Below, one piece after another: positions 20,396-29,931 of a DNA stretch of 64,000 nt (within the stretch, counting starts at the first letter, position 1; every line of letters begins with the position of its first letter). A program made the translations under genes and the position numbers. Below the pieces are notes generated by a model. The model had not been told where the DNA came from. It worked only from the letters and a program-made list of their open reading frames with translations, and did no database searches. The stretch is taken from positions 1 to 64,000 of the forward strand of contig JAKCDC010000003.1 of assembly GCA_021838635.1 (NCBI GenBank), read 5' to 3'. The stretch comes from Pseudomonadota bacterium. GTDB lineage: Bacteria; Pseudomonadota; Gammaproteobacteria; Steroidobacterales; Steroidobacteraceae.

Positions 20396-22552
20396 TCAGC
20401 CGTTCGCCGCCGCCTTCGCTTGATTCGCCGCGGCGATCACCTCGTCCGCCACGTTCTTCGGCACCGGCTCGTAGTGCGAGAACTCCATGGTGTACGAGGC
20501 GCGGCCGCTGGTCATCGAGCGCAGCTGACCGATGTATCCGAACATCTCCGACAGCGGCACGGTGGCCACGACCGCGATGTTGGTACCTCGCTCGAGCTGG
20601 TCCTGGATCATGCCGCGGCGACGGTTCATGTCGCCAATGACATCGCCCAGATAGTCGCCCGGGGTCACCGTCTCGACCTTCATCACCGGCTCGAGCAGGA
20701 TCGGGCCGGCTTTGCGCATCGCTTCGCGGAAGCAGGCCTTGGCCGCGATTTCAAAGGTCAGCGCGTTCGAGTCGACATCGTGGTAGCTGCCGTCCGTCAG
20801 CGTGGCGCGGAAGTCCACGGTCGGGAAGTGCGCGAGCACGCCATCTTCCTTCTGCAGCTTCAACCCCTTCTCCACCGCCGGCACGTACTCACGCGGCACC
20901 GAGCCGCCCGAGGTCGAATCGACGAATTCGAAGCCCTGGCTGCGCTCGAGCGGCTCGAACGTGATCCACACTTCGGCGAACTGACCGGAACCGCCGGTCT
21001 GCTTCTTGTGCACGTACTGCTCGTCGACCTTGCGCGTAATGGTCTCGCGGTAGGCGACCTGCGGCTCGCCCATGGTGCCCTCGACGTTGAATTCCGTGCG
21101 CATGCGATCGAGCGTCACCTCCAGGTGCAGCTCGCCCATGCCGCGCAGAATCGTCTGGCCCGTTTCGCGATCGGTCTCCAGATGCAGCGAAGGATCGGCG
21201 CGAACCATCTTCGCCAGAGCGGCACCGAACTTCTCCTGATCGCCCTTGACCTTCGGCTGCACGGACACGCTGATCACCGGATCCGGGAAGCGCATGCGCT
21301 CGAGGATCACCGGGTTGGCGGCGTCACAGAGCGTGTCGCCGGTCTCCGTTTCCTGCATGGAGACGAGCGCGATGATGTCACCGGCGCGCGCCTCCTCGAT
21401 GGGGTTGGCCTCCTTGGCGAACATCTCGACCATGCGGCCGATCTTCTCGCGCTTGCCGCGCGTGGTGTTCAGCACCGAGGCGCCCCGGGTGAGCACGCCG
21501 GAGTACACGCGCACGAACGTCAGCGCGCCGTACGCATCGTTGATGACCTTGAACGCCAGCCCGCTGAACGGCTCGTCATCCGAGCACTTACGCTCGCCCG
21601 TAACGTTGCCGTCCTCGTCCAGCGTCTTGATGGCCGCGACATCGGTCGGTGCCGGCATGTAATCGATGACGGCATCGAGAACCTGCTGAACACCCTTGTT
21701 CTTGTAGGAGGAGCCGCACAGCACCGGGTTGAACGCACCCGTCACGGTGCCGGTGCGCAGACACTTGCGCAGCACTTCGGCCGACGGCGCATGACCGTCT
21801 TCGAGGTACTTGTGCATCGCCTCATCGTCCATCTCGAGGCAGGTGTCGATCAGCTCCGTACGGTACTTCTCCACATCGGCGAGGATCTTGCGATCCGTCG
21901 GCACGTGGATGTCGAGCTGATCGGCCAGATCCGGCGTGACCTCGAGCGTCTGCCACTCGGCGTCCTTGTCGTCCGAGCTCCACACCAGGGCCTTCATCTC
22001 GACCAGATCGATCATGCCCTTGAAGTTGTCTTCCGAGCCGATCGGGATCTGCACCGGCAGCGGGCGCGCGCCGAGACGCTTCTTGATCATGTCGACGCAG
22101 CGCGTGAAGCTCGCGCCGCTGCGGTCCATTTTGTTGACGTAGCAGATGCGCGGCACGCCGTAGTTGTCCGCCAGACGCCAGTTGGTCTCGGACTGCGGCT
22201 CCACGCCGGCGACACCGTCGAACACCACCACGGCGCCGTCCAGTACGCGCAGGGAGCGGTTCACCTCGATGGTGAAATCGACGTGCCCCGGGGTATCGAT
22301 CAGGTTGATCTTCTTCCCGCGCCAGAAGCAGGACACCGCGGCACTTTGAATCGTGATGCCACGCTTCTGCTCCTGCTCGAGGTAGTCCGTCGTGGTCGAG
22401 GTCTTCAGATCCTTGGTGTCATGGATGTCGATGATGGTGTGCTTGCGCCCCGTGTAATACAGGATGCGCTCCGTCGTCGTCGTTTTGCCGGCATCGACGT
22501 GGGCGATGATGCCGATGTTGCGGATATCAGAAAGCGCGGTTGTGCGAGGCAT
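20396..22552 (-). CDS. fusA: Translation elongation factor G, stand-alone and divergent
   Basis: GTPase that drives ribosomal translocation. The 718 residues have all five EF-G domains: G1 [13 protein letters not shown]3 DTPGHVDF, G4 NKMD, domain [17 protein letters not shown] and domain [22 protein letters not shown]. Unusual points: the switch-I region reads [19 protein letters not shown] instead of the usual GEVHDGAATMDWMEQE, and the gene is alone, not in the rpsL-rpsG-fusA-tuf operon. It may therefore be a second EF-G copy rather than the housekeeping one; the symbol should be read with that in mind. Confidence 0.9.
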   Translation of the reverse strand: MPRTTALSDIRNIGIIAHVDAGKTTTTERILYYTGRKHTIIDIHDTKDLKTSTTTDYLEQEQKRGITIQSAAVSCFWRGKKINLIDTPGHVDFTIEVNRSLRVLDGAVVVFDGVAGVEPQSETNWRLADNYGVPRICYVNKMDRSGASFTRCVDMIKKRLGARPLPVQIPIGSEDNFKGMIDLVEMKALVWSSDDKDAEWQTLEVTPDLADQLDIHVPTDRKILADVEKYRTELIDTCLEMDDEAMHKYLEDGHAPSAEVLRKCLRTGTVTGAFNPVLCGSSYKNKGVQQVLDAVIDYMPAPTDVAAIKTLDEDGNVTGERKCSDDEPFSGLAFKVINDAYGALTFVRVYSGVLTRGASVLNTTRGKREKIGRMVEMFAKEANPIEEARAGDIIALVSMQETETGDTLCDAANPVILERMRFPDPVISVSVQPKVKGDQEKFGAALAKMVRADPSLHLETDRETGQTILRGMGELHLEVTLDRMRTEFNVEGTMGEPQVAYRETITRKVDEQYVHKKQTGGSGQFAEVWITFEPLERSQGFEFVDSTSGGSVPREYVPAVEKGLKLQKEDGVLAHFPTVDFRATLTDGSYHDVDSNALTFEIAAKACFREAMRKAGPILLEPVMKVETVTPGDYLGDVIGDMNRRRGMIQDQLERGTNIAVVATVPLSEMFGYIGQLRSMTSGRASYTMEFSHYEPVPKNVADEVIAAANQAKAAANG

Positions 22553-23349
22553 GGCAAGTTTCCGTATCGAATTTTCGGTTCACACTGTCGAGCAGCCGGG
22601 CGAGCGGGCCCGGCTCATTCTGTCCAAAATGGTCTGCGCTGCTAGAGAGCAGCGCCCTCCTCGATCCCCATACCTGGTCTGGGTACATCCGGGACTCGAG
22701 GGTAGAAGGGGCCGGCATCCTATAGATATCGCATCAAAATTTCAATCGTGACGTGCCCGCCCGCGGGGGCGCGCAGGCCGATGATCCGCACGCCGGAACG
22801 GTCCGCCGCAGCGTTCGCATCCGCGGCCGCAGAGCGTTAATTTTACGCCCCGAAACAACCGGCTATATCGGTTTCGGCCACCGGCCGCCGCGCCCAGCGC
22901 GCGCCTTCGCCGCGCCGGAGTACAGCGCAACCTCAAGCCTGTGGGCGATGGACCTCAGCGCGCCTCGCCCGATCCGCCAGCCCGGAGGATCTTGTCCCGG
23001 CCGTGTTCACGCCGGGAAGACTGTATCGATGCACAGGTCGCCGTGCCCGTCCACCGGGGCTCGGACCGAGCCCACCGCGCGGCTCGCACCGTCCGCCCCA
23101 CCCTCCCCCGGTGGGGCCGGCTCGAGCACTGCGCGGCGCCGGCGCGCACGACAGGACCCGACGGGCCGAAGTCAGGCGAGTGCTGTTATGAGCCGCTCGA
23201 CGCAGAGCTGAGCCTGGACATTACAAAGAAGCGCCCGGCTTCTCCGCGCGCGCACCAGGGCGAACGTTACGTCCCACCGGAAGAATCAGATCAGAGTAGA
23301 GTGTCGCAGGAAACACATCGTTGAAAAGCGAAGCGACCGAGGAGTCTCA
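22553..23349. other. About 800-base gene-poor stretch upstream of EF-G
   Basis: Open frames here are GC-driven and have no ribosome site, domain or compositional sign of coding. The part next to 22552 must hold the EF-G promoter, and the part near 23300 the promoter of the small gene pair. The segment 22690-22750 is locally AT-richer (ATAGATATCGCATCAAAATT) and is the best candidate for the EF-G promoter. Nothing else is recognised. Confidence 0.5.
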
Positions 23350-23526
23350 GTGCCGAAACCGAACTACCGCCTGGCGAAGAAGCAGAAGGAACAAAGCCGG
23401 GCTGCGCGCCAGCTGGAGAAGCAGCAACGTCGGGCGGCCCGCGCCACCAGCCCGGCCACCGATGCCGCACCGGCGCAGGATCCGGCGGCGGGTCCTGCCG
23501 ACCCGACGCCCATGAGCGGCGCATGA
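23350..23526 (+). CDS. Small basic, Lys/Gln/Arg-rich protein (58 aa)
   Basis: Starts with GTG after a good ribosome site (GAGGAG, five-base spacing). The first 35 residues (VPKPNYRLAKKQKEQSRAAR and on) are highly charged and predicted helical; the rest is Ala/Pro-rich and ends in PMSGA. Short proteins opening with PKPNY and a Lys/Arg/Gln helix are recurrent uncharacterised proteins of Proteobacteria; RNA or ribosome binding is possible but unproven. Its stop overlaps the next gene's start (ATGA), so the two are coupled. Confidence 0.72.
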   Translation: MPKPNYRLAKKQKEQSRAARQLEKQQRRAARATSPATDAAPAQDPAAGPADPTPMSGA

Positions 23527-23927
23527 AACTGGCGAACACCCGCGCAACGCCCACGAGTCAAGACCGCGCCGCACAGCTGCGTCGCGATCAGGAAGCCGCT
23601 CCCAAGCTGCGCACCCTGTTCCCCATGGTGGAGCAGCTGCACTTTGATCTGCGCTTCGAGGGCGGCGGCTCGAGCACTCCAGTGCCGCAATCGCGCATCC
23701 TGCATCCGCCGGCGCGCGCCCATTTCACATTCCCGTGCCCGTACAGCGACTGCAACGGCGGTTTCGATTTGGCCGCAGTCGTCGATACGGCCATCGCCAG
23801 CCCCTCGCGCCGGATCGAGGGCGTAATGGAATGCCCCGGCATGCGCGGCGGGGACTCCGGATCGAAGGTGCCGTGCGGCCTGCACCTTCATTTCACCCTG
23901 ATGGCCGTTTGTTCACCGTCGCACTGA
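23523..23927 (+). CDS. Uncharacterised small protein with cysteine pairs (134 aa)
   Basis: Translationally coupled to the preceding 58-residue gene. After a charged start, residues 38-134 contain LFPMVEQLHFDLRFEGGG, then CPYSDCNGGFDL, CPGM and CGLHLHFTL. The four cysteines with nearby histidines would suit a small zinc-binding fold. I do not recognise a named family or function. No signal peptide is present. Confidence 0.68.
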   Translation: MKLANTRATPTSQDRAAQLRRDQEAAPKLRTLFPMVEQLHFDLRFEGGGSSTPVPQSRILHPPARAHFTFPCPYSDCNGGFDLAAVVDTAIASPSRRIEGVMECPGMRGGDSGSKVPCGLHLHFTLMAVCSPSH

Positions 23928-23933
23928 TGGGTG

Positions 23934-24350
23934 TCATTTGCGCCGGCGCGTACCGCTTTCCACGACCGCCGCTTGCGGTCGCGTGAAATCGATCGCGAAG
24001 CGATCGCCGTCGAAGTCCGCCACCTTGCCGATCAGATCGGGGCGGACGAAATAGCCGCCGGCCTTGCCGGTTTTCTGCCGCTGCTCAAAGGTCACGACCA
24101 TCCGTACCGGCAAATCGCCCGCGCGGGCGCGGGTCAGATGTTCGCTCAATGCTTTGAGCACCCCGGCGCCGGCCTGCTCGGCCGAAAGGCGGGTCTCGTA
24201 GCGCAAGACCCCGGGCAAGGGGTGTGAGAAATGCGCTTGGCGGCAGTTGATCACCAACGCGCCATCGTTCGCCATCGCGGAAAGGCTGCCGAAACGGCTG
24301 GTCGGCTTGGCGCCGAACTTGCCGAACGCGTCAAACAAAGAAAGATTCAT
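23934..24350 (-). CDS. Hypothetical protein (138 aa)
   Basis: Open frame converging with the small gene pair. The sequence MNLSLFDAFGKFGAKPTSRF is followed by MANDGALVINCRQAHF and by a segment rich in beta-type residues. It has balanced composition unlike the shadow frames here, and an AGGAG lies 12 bases before the chosen ATG (9 bases before a GTG at 24353). No domain is recognised. Confidence 0.6.
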   Translation of the reverse strand: MNLSLFDAFGKFGAKPTSRFGSLSAMANDGALVINCRQAHFSHPLPGVLRYETRLSAEQAGAGVLKALSEHLTRARAGDLPVRMVVTFEQRQKTGKAGGYFVRPDLIGKVADFDGDRFAIDFTRPQAAVVESGTRRRK

Positions 24351-24359
24351 CACGCGCAT

Positions 24360-24904
24360 CGGCTCCTGGGTTTGATCTGTCGGAAGAATGCCTGAATCGA
24401 CCCTCGCGCCTGCGGGCCGGCCGGTCCGTGCCCCTCATGTTGATTTGGCGCGCCGTGCCGCACGACGTCCAGCCGCATCAGGATGAAGACGGCAGGGGCC
24501 ACCAGCAATGCCGGCCGCGCTTCTTGGCGAAGTCCACCCCGGCACCTCATGCCGCACACCATCGTCGTGATTGCCAGGCGCAATCGGCGAGCGCCTGCTC
24601 AGGACCGGTAGGGTATCCGCGCCCTCGCGCGCACGAGTTGGAGCAGCATGCGCGCACCGCTCGGCCGACGCAAGCGAGGACTCGTGACGGCGCGCAACCG
24701 CCGTGCATAAAAGTTTGGCAGCCCGGCTGCGATCCTGTAGCCTGTCGGGCGGCTCGTATCTTTTCGGCTTGTCTGCCTTGGCGTCACGTGCCGTCCTCCG
24801 GCGCGCCCCTCCTGCCAATGTCTGCCACCCGCGCAAAGCTCCGCGAACCACGTCGCAGGAGTTGCCTGCGGCTCAACACTTGTTCTTCTCAAGAGTATTC
24901 CGCA
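24360..24904. other. About 545-base stretch without a recognisable gene
   Basis: Nothing convincing is seen on either strand. The half nearest 24905 is the leader and promoter region of the RNA-binding protein gene; genes of that family often have long regulated leaders, but no specific structure could be assigned by eye. Confidence 0.4.
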
Positions 24905-25192
24905 GTGACCAAACTTTACGTTGGAAATCTTCCCTTCACGGCCACCGAAGAAGCCGTCAATGCTCTGTTCGCACAGCACGGGACGGTCGAGAGAGTCTCC
25001 ATGATCACCGACCGCGAGACCGGTCGACCGCGCGGTTTCGCATTCGTCGAGATGCCCAACGCCGACGCATCGCGCGCGATGCAGGCGCTCAACGGCGCGG
25101 ACTTCGACGGCCGCCCGCTGCGGGTCAACGAGGCGCAGGATCGCGAGCGTTCGGGCGGCGGCAACCGCGGCGGCGGTTCGCGCCGCTACTGA
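24905..25192 (+). CDS. Single-RRM RNA-binding protein
   Basis: A 95-residue protein with one RNA-recognition motif: RNP2 KLYVGNL at the N-terminus and RNP1 RGFAFVEM near residue 46, ending in a short Gly/Arg tail (SGGGNRGGGSRRY). This is the bacterial and cyanobacterial Rbp type, often cold- or stress-induced. The GTG at 24905 is chosen because it gives the exact family N-terminus; the open frame continues upstream for another 159 codons without sense. The ribosome site is weak. Confidence 0.9.
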   Translation: MTKLYVGNLPFTATEEAVNALFAQHGTVERVSMITDRETGRPRGFAFVEMPNADASRAMQALNGADFDGRPLRVNEAQDRERSGGGNRGGGSRRY

Positions 25193-25270
25193 GGATGTGC
25201 CCATCGCATCCGCCCCGGCCGTCGCGGCCCGGGCGGATGCGATGAATATCGTTGCTGCGAGGGCCGTGCC

Positions 25271-25534
25271 ATGGCGTGGCGCAAAACGGGACTTTATCGT
25301 TCCGTGGAAGAAATCCTGGTGATGACGTGCGACGTCTGCGAGCGTGACGTCGGCTTCGAAGACGGACGGCGCCCGAACGAGCACTTTCGGTTGAGCCGCC
25401 ATCCCAATCGGGGCACACTCGATGATCAGGAGGCGCCCGTCATCATTTGCTCCCGCGATTGCCTGCGCGCATTCGCCGCCAATGTGACCGGCCCGGACCG
25501 CACGAGCTCGCCGAAGAACAGCGGCAGCGGCTGA
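25271..25534 (+). CDS. Small cysteine-containing protein (87 aa)
   Basis: After a 17-residue leader the sequence reads MTCDVCERDVGFEDGRRP, then CSRDCLRAFA near residue 61. The two Cys pairs (C-x2-C and C-x3-C) separated by about 40 residues suggest a zinc-binding knuckle. An internal start at 25322 is equally possible. No family is recognised; it sits in a run of small same-strand genes. Confidence 0.6.
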   Translation: MAWRKTGLYRSVEEILVMTCDVCERDVGFEDGRRPNEHFRLSRHPNRGTLDDQEAPVIICSRDCLRAFAANVTGPDRTSSPKNSGSG

Positions 25535-25612
25535 GTGCGGCGCACTGAGAGTCCGCGCGCGCCGGCGGATCCGCTGGAAATAGCCGGCCACCTGCCCCGA
25601 GCCGTCACGCCC

Positions 25613-26068
25613 ATGAGCGAGTACGAATTCACTGTCTCTCTGCGGATCCGTCATCCGACACTCGATCCGCGCACGATCACCGAGACGCTCGGCATCGAGC
25701 CGCAGCATGCGTGGCGAGTCGGCGAACCGCGCTGTGACGCCGCCGGCGCACCACTTGGCGGGTCGCATCGGGACAGCTACTGGATGGGACGATTGATGAG
25801 CGAACCACAGCTCTCCGGCGACGGAGTCACTGTCGAATCCGTGATCTCGAAGACGCTCAACCATCTGCGCCGCGCTCAGCCGTTCCTTGAGCGGCTGAGC
25901 GAAGGCGGCGGCGCCGCGGAATTACTGGTCAGCCTGTTTGCGCGCGAGACGTTCCGAATCGAGCTGCCGCCGGATGACGTCGCCGCGCTTGGCAGGCTGC
26001 GCCTGGCAATTACCCTCGACGTTCATCCCCACTCCCCGCTCAGCGCGCCGGCGTCGAGACCGAATTGA
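25613..26068 (+). CDS. DUF4279-like protein (151 aa)
   Basis: The sequence SEYEFTVSLRIRHPTLDPRT and the following WRVGEPRCDAAGAPLGG and DSYWMGRL resemble the DUF4279 family of uncharacterised proteins, often immunity-like or orphan. The start at 25613 is preferred because the upstream 26 codons are unlike the family. Function unknown. Confidence 0.7.
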   Translation: MSEYEFTVSLRIRHPTLDPRTITETLGIEPQHAWRVGEPRCDAAGAPLGGSHRDSYWMGRLMSEPQLSGDGVTVESVISKTLNHLRRAQPFLERLSEGGGAAELLVSLFARETFRIELPPDDVAALGRLRLAITLDVHPHSPLSAPASRPN

Positions 26069-26298
26069 CGCCCGCCCGGCAGACAGGCTGCACCATGCCC
26101 AGACTCGCCAAGCGACCCACAAGGGCCGCGACCTGCGGCTGCGCGGCCCTCGTTCCTGCGCTGCGGTGCGCAGAGTCCCGGATACCGCCCCGCCGCATCG
26201 GCCCAGCTCGGACGCTGAGCAGGCGCGCGCACGGCGTGTTGAATGTCCGAGCGCGCTGAGTGATCACTCTCACGTTTTGGGAACTGAGCAACGAGTCA

Positions 26299-26625
26299 AT
26301 GACATTCGTTCGCGGCGCATATTTCAGGATTTGCGCCGACGCGACGCTGCGCGGACCGGACAACGCCGTCGCGGCCCGCTATGTCGGCGGCCTCTGGCAG
26401 GTCGCGCGGCGCAACCACAGAGTGCTGGAGTGCCGCGCAGCGCTGTACCTTCGCGTGACCGGCGCGGACGGCCAACGCAAGAGCCTCGGCCCGTTCGAGG
26501 GTCTGAAGGTCACGGGCGGGGAGCTCTTCTCCAATGACCTCTATCTGGGTACACACGCGCCCAAGGACTCCCACCGGCCGCAGACGCCCATCTGGCGCGA
26601 GATCGCGCTGCTGACTGACGTGTGA
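26299..26625 (+). CDS. Hypothetical protein (108 aa)
   Basis: The frame from Met at 26299 encodes MTFVRGAYFRICADATLRG and later LGPFEGLKVTGGELFSNDLY, with balanced composition. An upstream ATG at 26260 could add 13 residues. No motif, signal or family is recognised. It converges with the amidase gene across a hairpin. Confidence 0.5.
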   Translation: MTFVRGAYFRICADATLRGPDNAVAARYVGGLWQVARRNHRVLECRAALYLRVTGADGQRKSLGPFEGLKVTGGELFSNDLYLGTHAPKDSHRPQTPIWREIALLTDV

Positions 26626-26635
26626 GCGCAGCAGA

Positions 26636-26655
26636 CGCCTCCCCGGGGAGAGGCG
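26636..26655. terminator. Hairpin between convergent genes
   Basis: CGCCTC pairs with GAGGCG around a CCCGGGGA loop. It lies between the end of the 108-residue gene and the end of the amidase gene, which face each other. No T-tract follows. Confidence 0.4.
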
Positions 26656-26715
26656 CCCCTCTAGCGGTCCGCGGCTGCGTCGCACCGGACCGGGGCCGCG
26701 CTCAGCGCGCCAGCC

Positions 26716-27936
26716 TCAATGCGCGTTGCGCGCCACGAGCATGCGCAACCGTGCCGCACGTTCCTCAGCGAACAGTGTGCCGGCCGGCGGATGGTTGCGG
26801 AAATACGCCAGGATGCCCTGGAAGATCGCATCGGCGATGCGCTTCTGGTACCAGGGCTGGCGCAACTTGGCCGCTTCCGTGGGATCAGACATGAAATCCG
26901 TCTCGACCAGCATCGAGGGAATGGTGGGCGACTTCAGAACCACGAACGCCGCCTGCTGCACCGTCATTTTGTTCACCGGTACCGAGCGGTCGAGCGCGAG
27001 CAATACGTCGTGCGCCGCGACCACGCTGTGCGCGATGGTGGTGGTCTGCGAAAGGTTCAGCAACACCGATGCCAGGGTGTGCGATTTGTTGCGCAGACGC
27101 ACGCCGGCGAGATCATCGGAGGCGTTTTCCCGGGCGGCAAGAATGCGTGCCGCCTCGTTGGACGCACCATGCAGCGACAGGATGTACACCTGAGCGCCCT
27201 CGACGTTCGGATCGTCGCAGTCATTGACGTGAATCGAAACGAACAGATCGGCGTGATCGCGGCGCGCGATGCGCATGCGGTCGCGCAGTGTCAAATAGAT
27301 GTCGCTGTCGCGGGTCATCGTCGCGCGCATTCCGCGCTGTTGATCGATGCGCTGCGCGAGCAGCCGGCCGATGGCGAGCGTGATGGTCTTTTCCATCGTA
27401 CCGTCCGGCCCGATGGTGCCTGAATCGATGCCGCCGTGGCCCGGATCGACGGTGACGATGATGTCACGGCCATCATCGAGCGGTCCGAGCCGGGTGCGGA
27501 TGGCGCGCGGCGGCGCGAAGGCACGCCGCGGTGCGTCCGGACCGAAACCGTGCAGCTCGACGAGCAGTTCGCGTCCGGCCCGGGTCGGTCGCAGCCACAC
27601 CAGGCGCATGTGCGCCGCCGAACCGGTGATGAACACCAGGCGCAGTGCACCGTTGGGCTGCAGGCCCATGCGCACCCCGCGCACCCAACCTCGCGTCTGC
27701 GGCAGACGCAGCCCGACGCCGGCGCGCGTACCGATCAGGTCGATGACCTCCCGGTCCGGGTTCGTCAACCGGAAATAGTGCACGGGAGTAAAGCCGCCGA
27801 GCGCGAGCCGCGCGGTGGCCGCCTGGACCGAACTTGACAGCCACAGCCGATCCAAATGGTCGACACCGGCGTGCGCCGCACCGGCTGCAGCGACGCCCAG
27901 CGTCGCAATCCAGATGTAAAATACCTTCCTGATCAT
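26716..27936 (-). CDS. amiC: N-acetylmuramoyl-L-alanine amidase (AmiB/AmiC type)
   Basis: Periplasmic zinc amidase that splits septal peptidoglycan during daughter-cell separation. The 406 residues have a signal peptide (MIRKVFYIWIATLGVAAAGAA), an AMIN domain (about 30-135) for localisation, and an Amidase_3 domain with VTVDPGHGGIDSGTIG, the ligand Glu of TMEKTITLAIG, SIHVNDC and the final VETDFMSDP. It follows tsaE by 51 bases. In E. coli the amidase in this position is amiB and leads straight into mutL; here it ends 8 kb from mutL. Confidence 0.95.
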   Translation of the reverse strand: MIRKVFYIWIATLGVAAAGAAHAGVDHLDRLWLSSSVQAATARLALGGFTPVHYFRLTNPDREVIDLIGTRAGVGLRLPQTRGWVRGVRMGLQPNGALRLVFITGSAAHMRLVWLRPTRAGRELLVELHGFGPDAPRRAFAPPRAIRTRLGPLDDGRDIIVTVDPGHGGIDSGTIGPDGTMEKTITLAIGRLLAQRIDQQRGMRATMTRDSDIYLTLRDRMRIARRDHADLFVSIHVNDCDDPNVEGAQVYILSLHGASNEAARILAARENASDDLAGVRLRNKSHTLASVLLNLSQTTTIAHSVVAAHDVLLALDRSVPVNKMTVQQAAFVVLKSPTIPSMLVETDFMSDPTEAAKLRQPWYQKRIADAIFQGILAYFRNHPPAGTLFAEERAARLRMLVARNAH

Positions 27937-27987
27937 AAGGTTCGCGGCATTCGTTGAGGCGTAATCTACGAGCCGCGCGCCTTCATT

Positions 27988-28461
27988 TCAACTGGAGTTG
28001 CGCGCGTAGCGCGCCTGCCAAGCTTTGCCGGGAGCGGTGCCGTACGTGATGTCGGCTTCGTGCCCTGCCCCGAGCACACGGAGCGTGACGGTCAGATCGG
28101 GCGGCGGCAGCGCGCCTTCGGCCCGCTGCGGCCACTCGATGAGCCACAGACATCCGGGCAAGGCCCACTCCTCGAGCCCCAGGTGCTCCAGCTCCTCAGG
28201 CGCGCGCAGCCGGTACAGATCCAGGTGCGCCACCGTCTGACCTTCGAGCGGATACAGCTGCACCAGCGAGTAGGTTGGACTGCGCACCGGACCGGTGACC
28301 CCGCACGCGCGCAGAAACCCCTGCGCGAGCGTCGTCTTGCCCACACCGAGGTCACCGCACAAATACAGCACCGCAAGCGGCGCGCGCCCGTCGGGCCGCG
28401 TGCGCGCCAGGCGCGCACCCAGCGCTTCGGTGGCCGCCGCGCTCTTTAAAAGTTCAGCCAG
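27988..28461 (-). CDS. tsaE: tRNA N6-threonylcarbamoyladenosine ATPase TsaE, probable CTG start
   Basis: ATPase partner of TsaB/TsaD in making t6A37 of tRNA. Walker A GDLGVGKTT is followed by SPTYSLVQLY and HLDLYRL. The only conventional start (GTG at 28371) would remove the N-terminal helix. The same frame continues upstream, encoding AAATEALGARLARTRPDG, which is typical TsaE sequence, back into the end of nnrD. CTG at 28461, eight bases after GAGGAG, gives 157 residues and the same distance to the P-loop as E. coli TsaE. The start would overlap the end of nnrD by 16 bases. The function is certain; the start codon is inferred. Confidence 0.88.
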   Translation of the reverse strand: MAELLKSAAATEALGARLARTRPDGRAPLAVLYLCGDLGVGKTTLAQGFLRACGVTGPVRSPTYSLVQLYPLEGQTVAHLDLYRLRAPEELEHLGLEEWALPGCLWLIEWPQRAEGALPPPDLTVTLRVLGAGHEADITYGTAPGKAWQARYARNSS

Positions 28462-29924
28462 CGGCGCAACTCCTCGATCAGGTCCCCGGCCAGCAGCCCC
28501 CGTTCCCCGCCGCGCGCCGCGGCGTCACCGGCCAGCGCATGGGCGAGCACGCCGGCGCGCGCCGCGCGCCAGGGGTCACGGCACTGGGCGAGGATCCCGG
28601 CGATCAGCCCGGTGAGCACATCCCCCATCCCGGGACTGGCCATACCGGGGTTGCCCTGCCCGCACACCGCCGGCACGGCTCCGTGCCGGCCCACCAACGT
28701 CCCGGCCCCCTTGAGCACCACCACTCCGCCATAGCGGGCGAGCAACGCCTCGAGGGCCGCCAGCCGGTCGCTCTGCACCTGTGCGCCGGTGGTCGCGAGG
28801 AGACGGGCAGCCTCTCCCGGATGCGGCGTCAGAATCCACCCCGATGGCGGTGCGGTGCGCGGCTCGCCAGCGAGGAGGTTCAGCGCATCGGCATCGACCA
28901 CGAGGGGCTTGCCGCAGTCGAGCACCGCCTCGAACGCCGCGCGCGCCCACGCGTCCTGCCCGAGCCCGGGGCCGACGGCCACCAGATCACAGCGTGCGGC
29001 GAGCGTCCGCACCGTCTCGGATTGCTCGAGCGGCACGCACATCAATTCGGGGCGCCCGCTCACGACGGCCGCCAGGTTCTGCGGCGCGACCGCAACCGTG
29101 ACCCGCCCGGCGCCCGCGCGCAGACAGGCCTCCCCGGCAAGCCGCGCCGCTCCGGGCATCCCTGGCCCGCCACCGACGATGAGGACCTGGCCGAAATCCC
29201 CTTTGTGCGCCCCGCGGGCGCGGCGGGGCAGCGGCAGCTCCAAATCGGCCTGCACCAACCGCTCGAGGCGGGCCGTCGGCACCTCGGGCAGGCGGCCGGT
29301 GAGCCCGAGGTCATCGAACACCAGCGCGCCGCAATGCTCCGGTCCCTCCCCGAGCAGCAGCCCGCTCTTCAGCGCCACGAATGTGACGGTGCACTCGGCC
29401 CGCACTGCCGCCCCGAGCGGCATGCCGCGGTCCGCATCAAGGCCGGAGGGCACATCGAGCGCCAGGATCGCCCGGCCGCTGGAATTGATCGCACGGATGA
29501 CGCCGGCCAGATCCGCGCGCACCGCGCCGGAAAGCCCGGTACCCAGCAGCGCATCGACCAGCACCTCGGTCTCCGCCAGCGCCTGCGCCGTGAACGGTTC
29601 GATCGTCCCGCCGGCCGCGCGCCAGGCGGCGCAGGCCTCAAGCGCGTCCCCGCGCAGACGTTCCGGTGAGCTCGCCGCGAGCACGGTGACGGCACTGCCG
29701 GCGGCGCGTGCCAGCCGCGCCAGCACATAGCCGTCGCCGGCATTGTTGCCCGGACCACAGACCACCGCGATCCGCCAGGCCCCCGGCCAACGCTCGCGCA
29801 AAGCGCGCAGCGCCGCCTCGCCGGCACGCTCCATGAGCGCGTAGCCGGAGAGGCCGAGCGACGCGGCGGCCCGATCCATGGCGCGTACCTGGGCGGAGGT
29901 GTACAGCGAGACGGGCAGCGACAT
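28446..29924 (-). CDS. nnrD: Bifunctional NAD(P)HX epimerase/dehydratase
   Basis: Repairs hydrated NAD(P)H. The N-terminal YjeF_N epimerase domain (about 1-215) carries VVCGPGNNAGDGYVLAR and ALDVPSGLDAD. The C-terminal kinase-like dehydratase (about 230-490) carries GDFGQVLIVGGGPGMPGAA, GPGLGQD, LTPHPGEAARLL and the GMGDVLTGLIAG motif. The Met at 29924 is preferred; it lies only seven bases from a TATAAT, so the message may be leaderless. It heads the nnrD-tsaE-ami run, divergent from queG as in E. coli. Confidence 0.96.
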   Translation of the reverse strand: MSLPVSLYTSAQVRAMDRAAASLGLSGYALMERAGEAALRALRERWPGAWRIAVVCGPGNNAGDGYVLARLARAAGSAVTVLAASSPERLRGDALEACAAWRAAGGTIEPFTAQALAETEVLVDALLGTGLSGAVRADLAGVIRAINSSGRAILALDVPSGLDADRGMPLGAAVRAECTVTFVALKSGLLLGEGPEHCGALVFDDLGLTGRLPEVPTARLERLVQADLELPLPRRARGAHKGDFGQVLIVGGGPGMPGAARLAGEACLRAGAGRVTVAVAPQNLAAVVSGRPELMCVPLEQSETVRTLAARCDLVAVGPGLGQDAWARAAFEAVLDCGKPLVVDADALNLLAGEPRTAPPSGWILTPHPGEAARLLATTGAQVQSDRLAALEALLARYGGVVVLKGAGTLVGRHGAVPAVCGQGNPGMASPGMGDVLTGLIAGILAQCRDPWRAARAGVLAHALAGDAAARGGERGLLAGDLIEELRRWLNF

Positions 29925-29931
29925 GGGCTTG

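Noticed and set aside
20357-22645. 762-codon plus-strand open frame
   Set aside because: Antisense shadow of the EF-G gene with no ribosome site and Arg/His-rich composition.
22753-23211. 152-codon plus-strand frame upstream of the small gene pair
   Set aside because: Pro/Arg/Ser/Ala-rich, no ribosome site, no domain; overlaps many other equally open frames.
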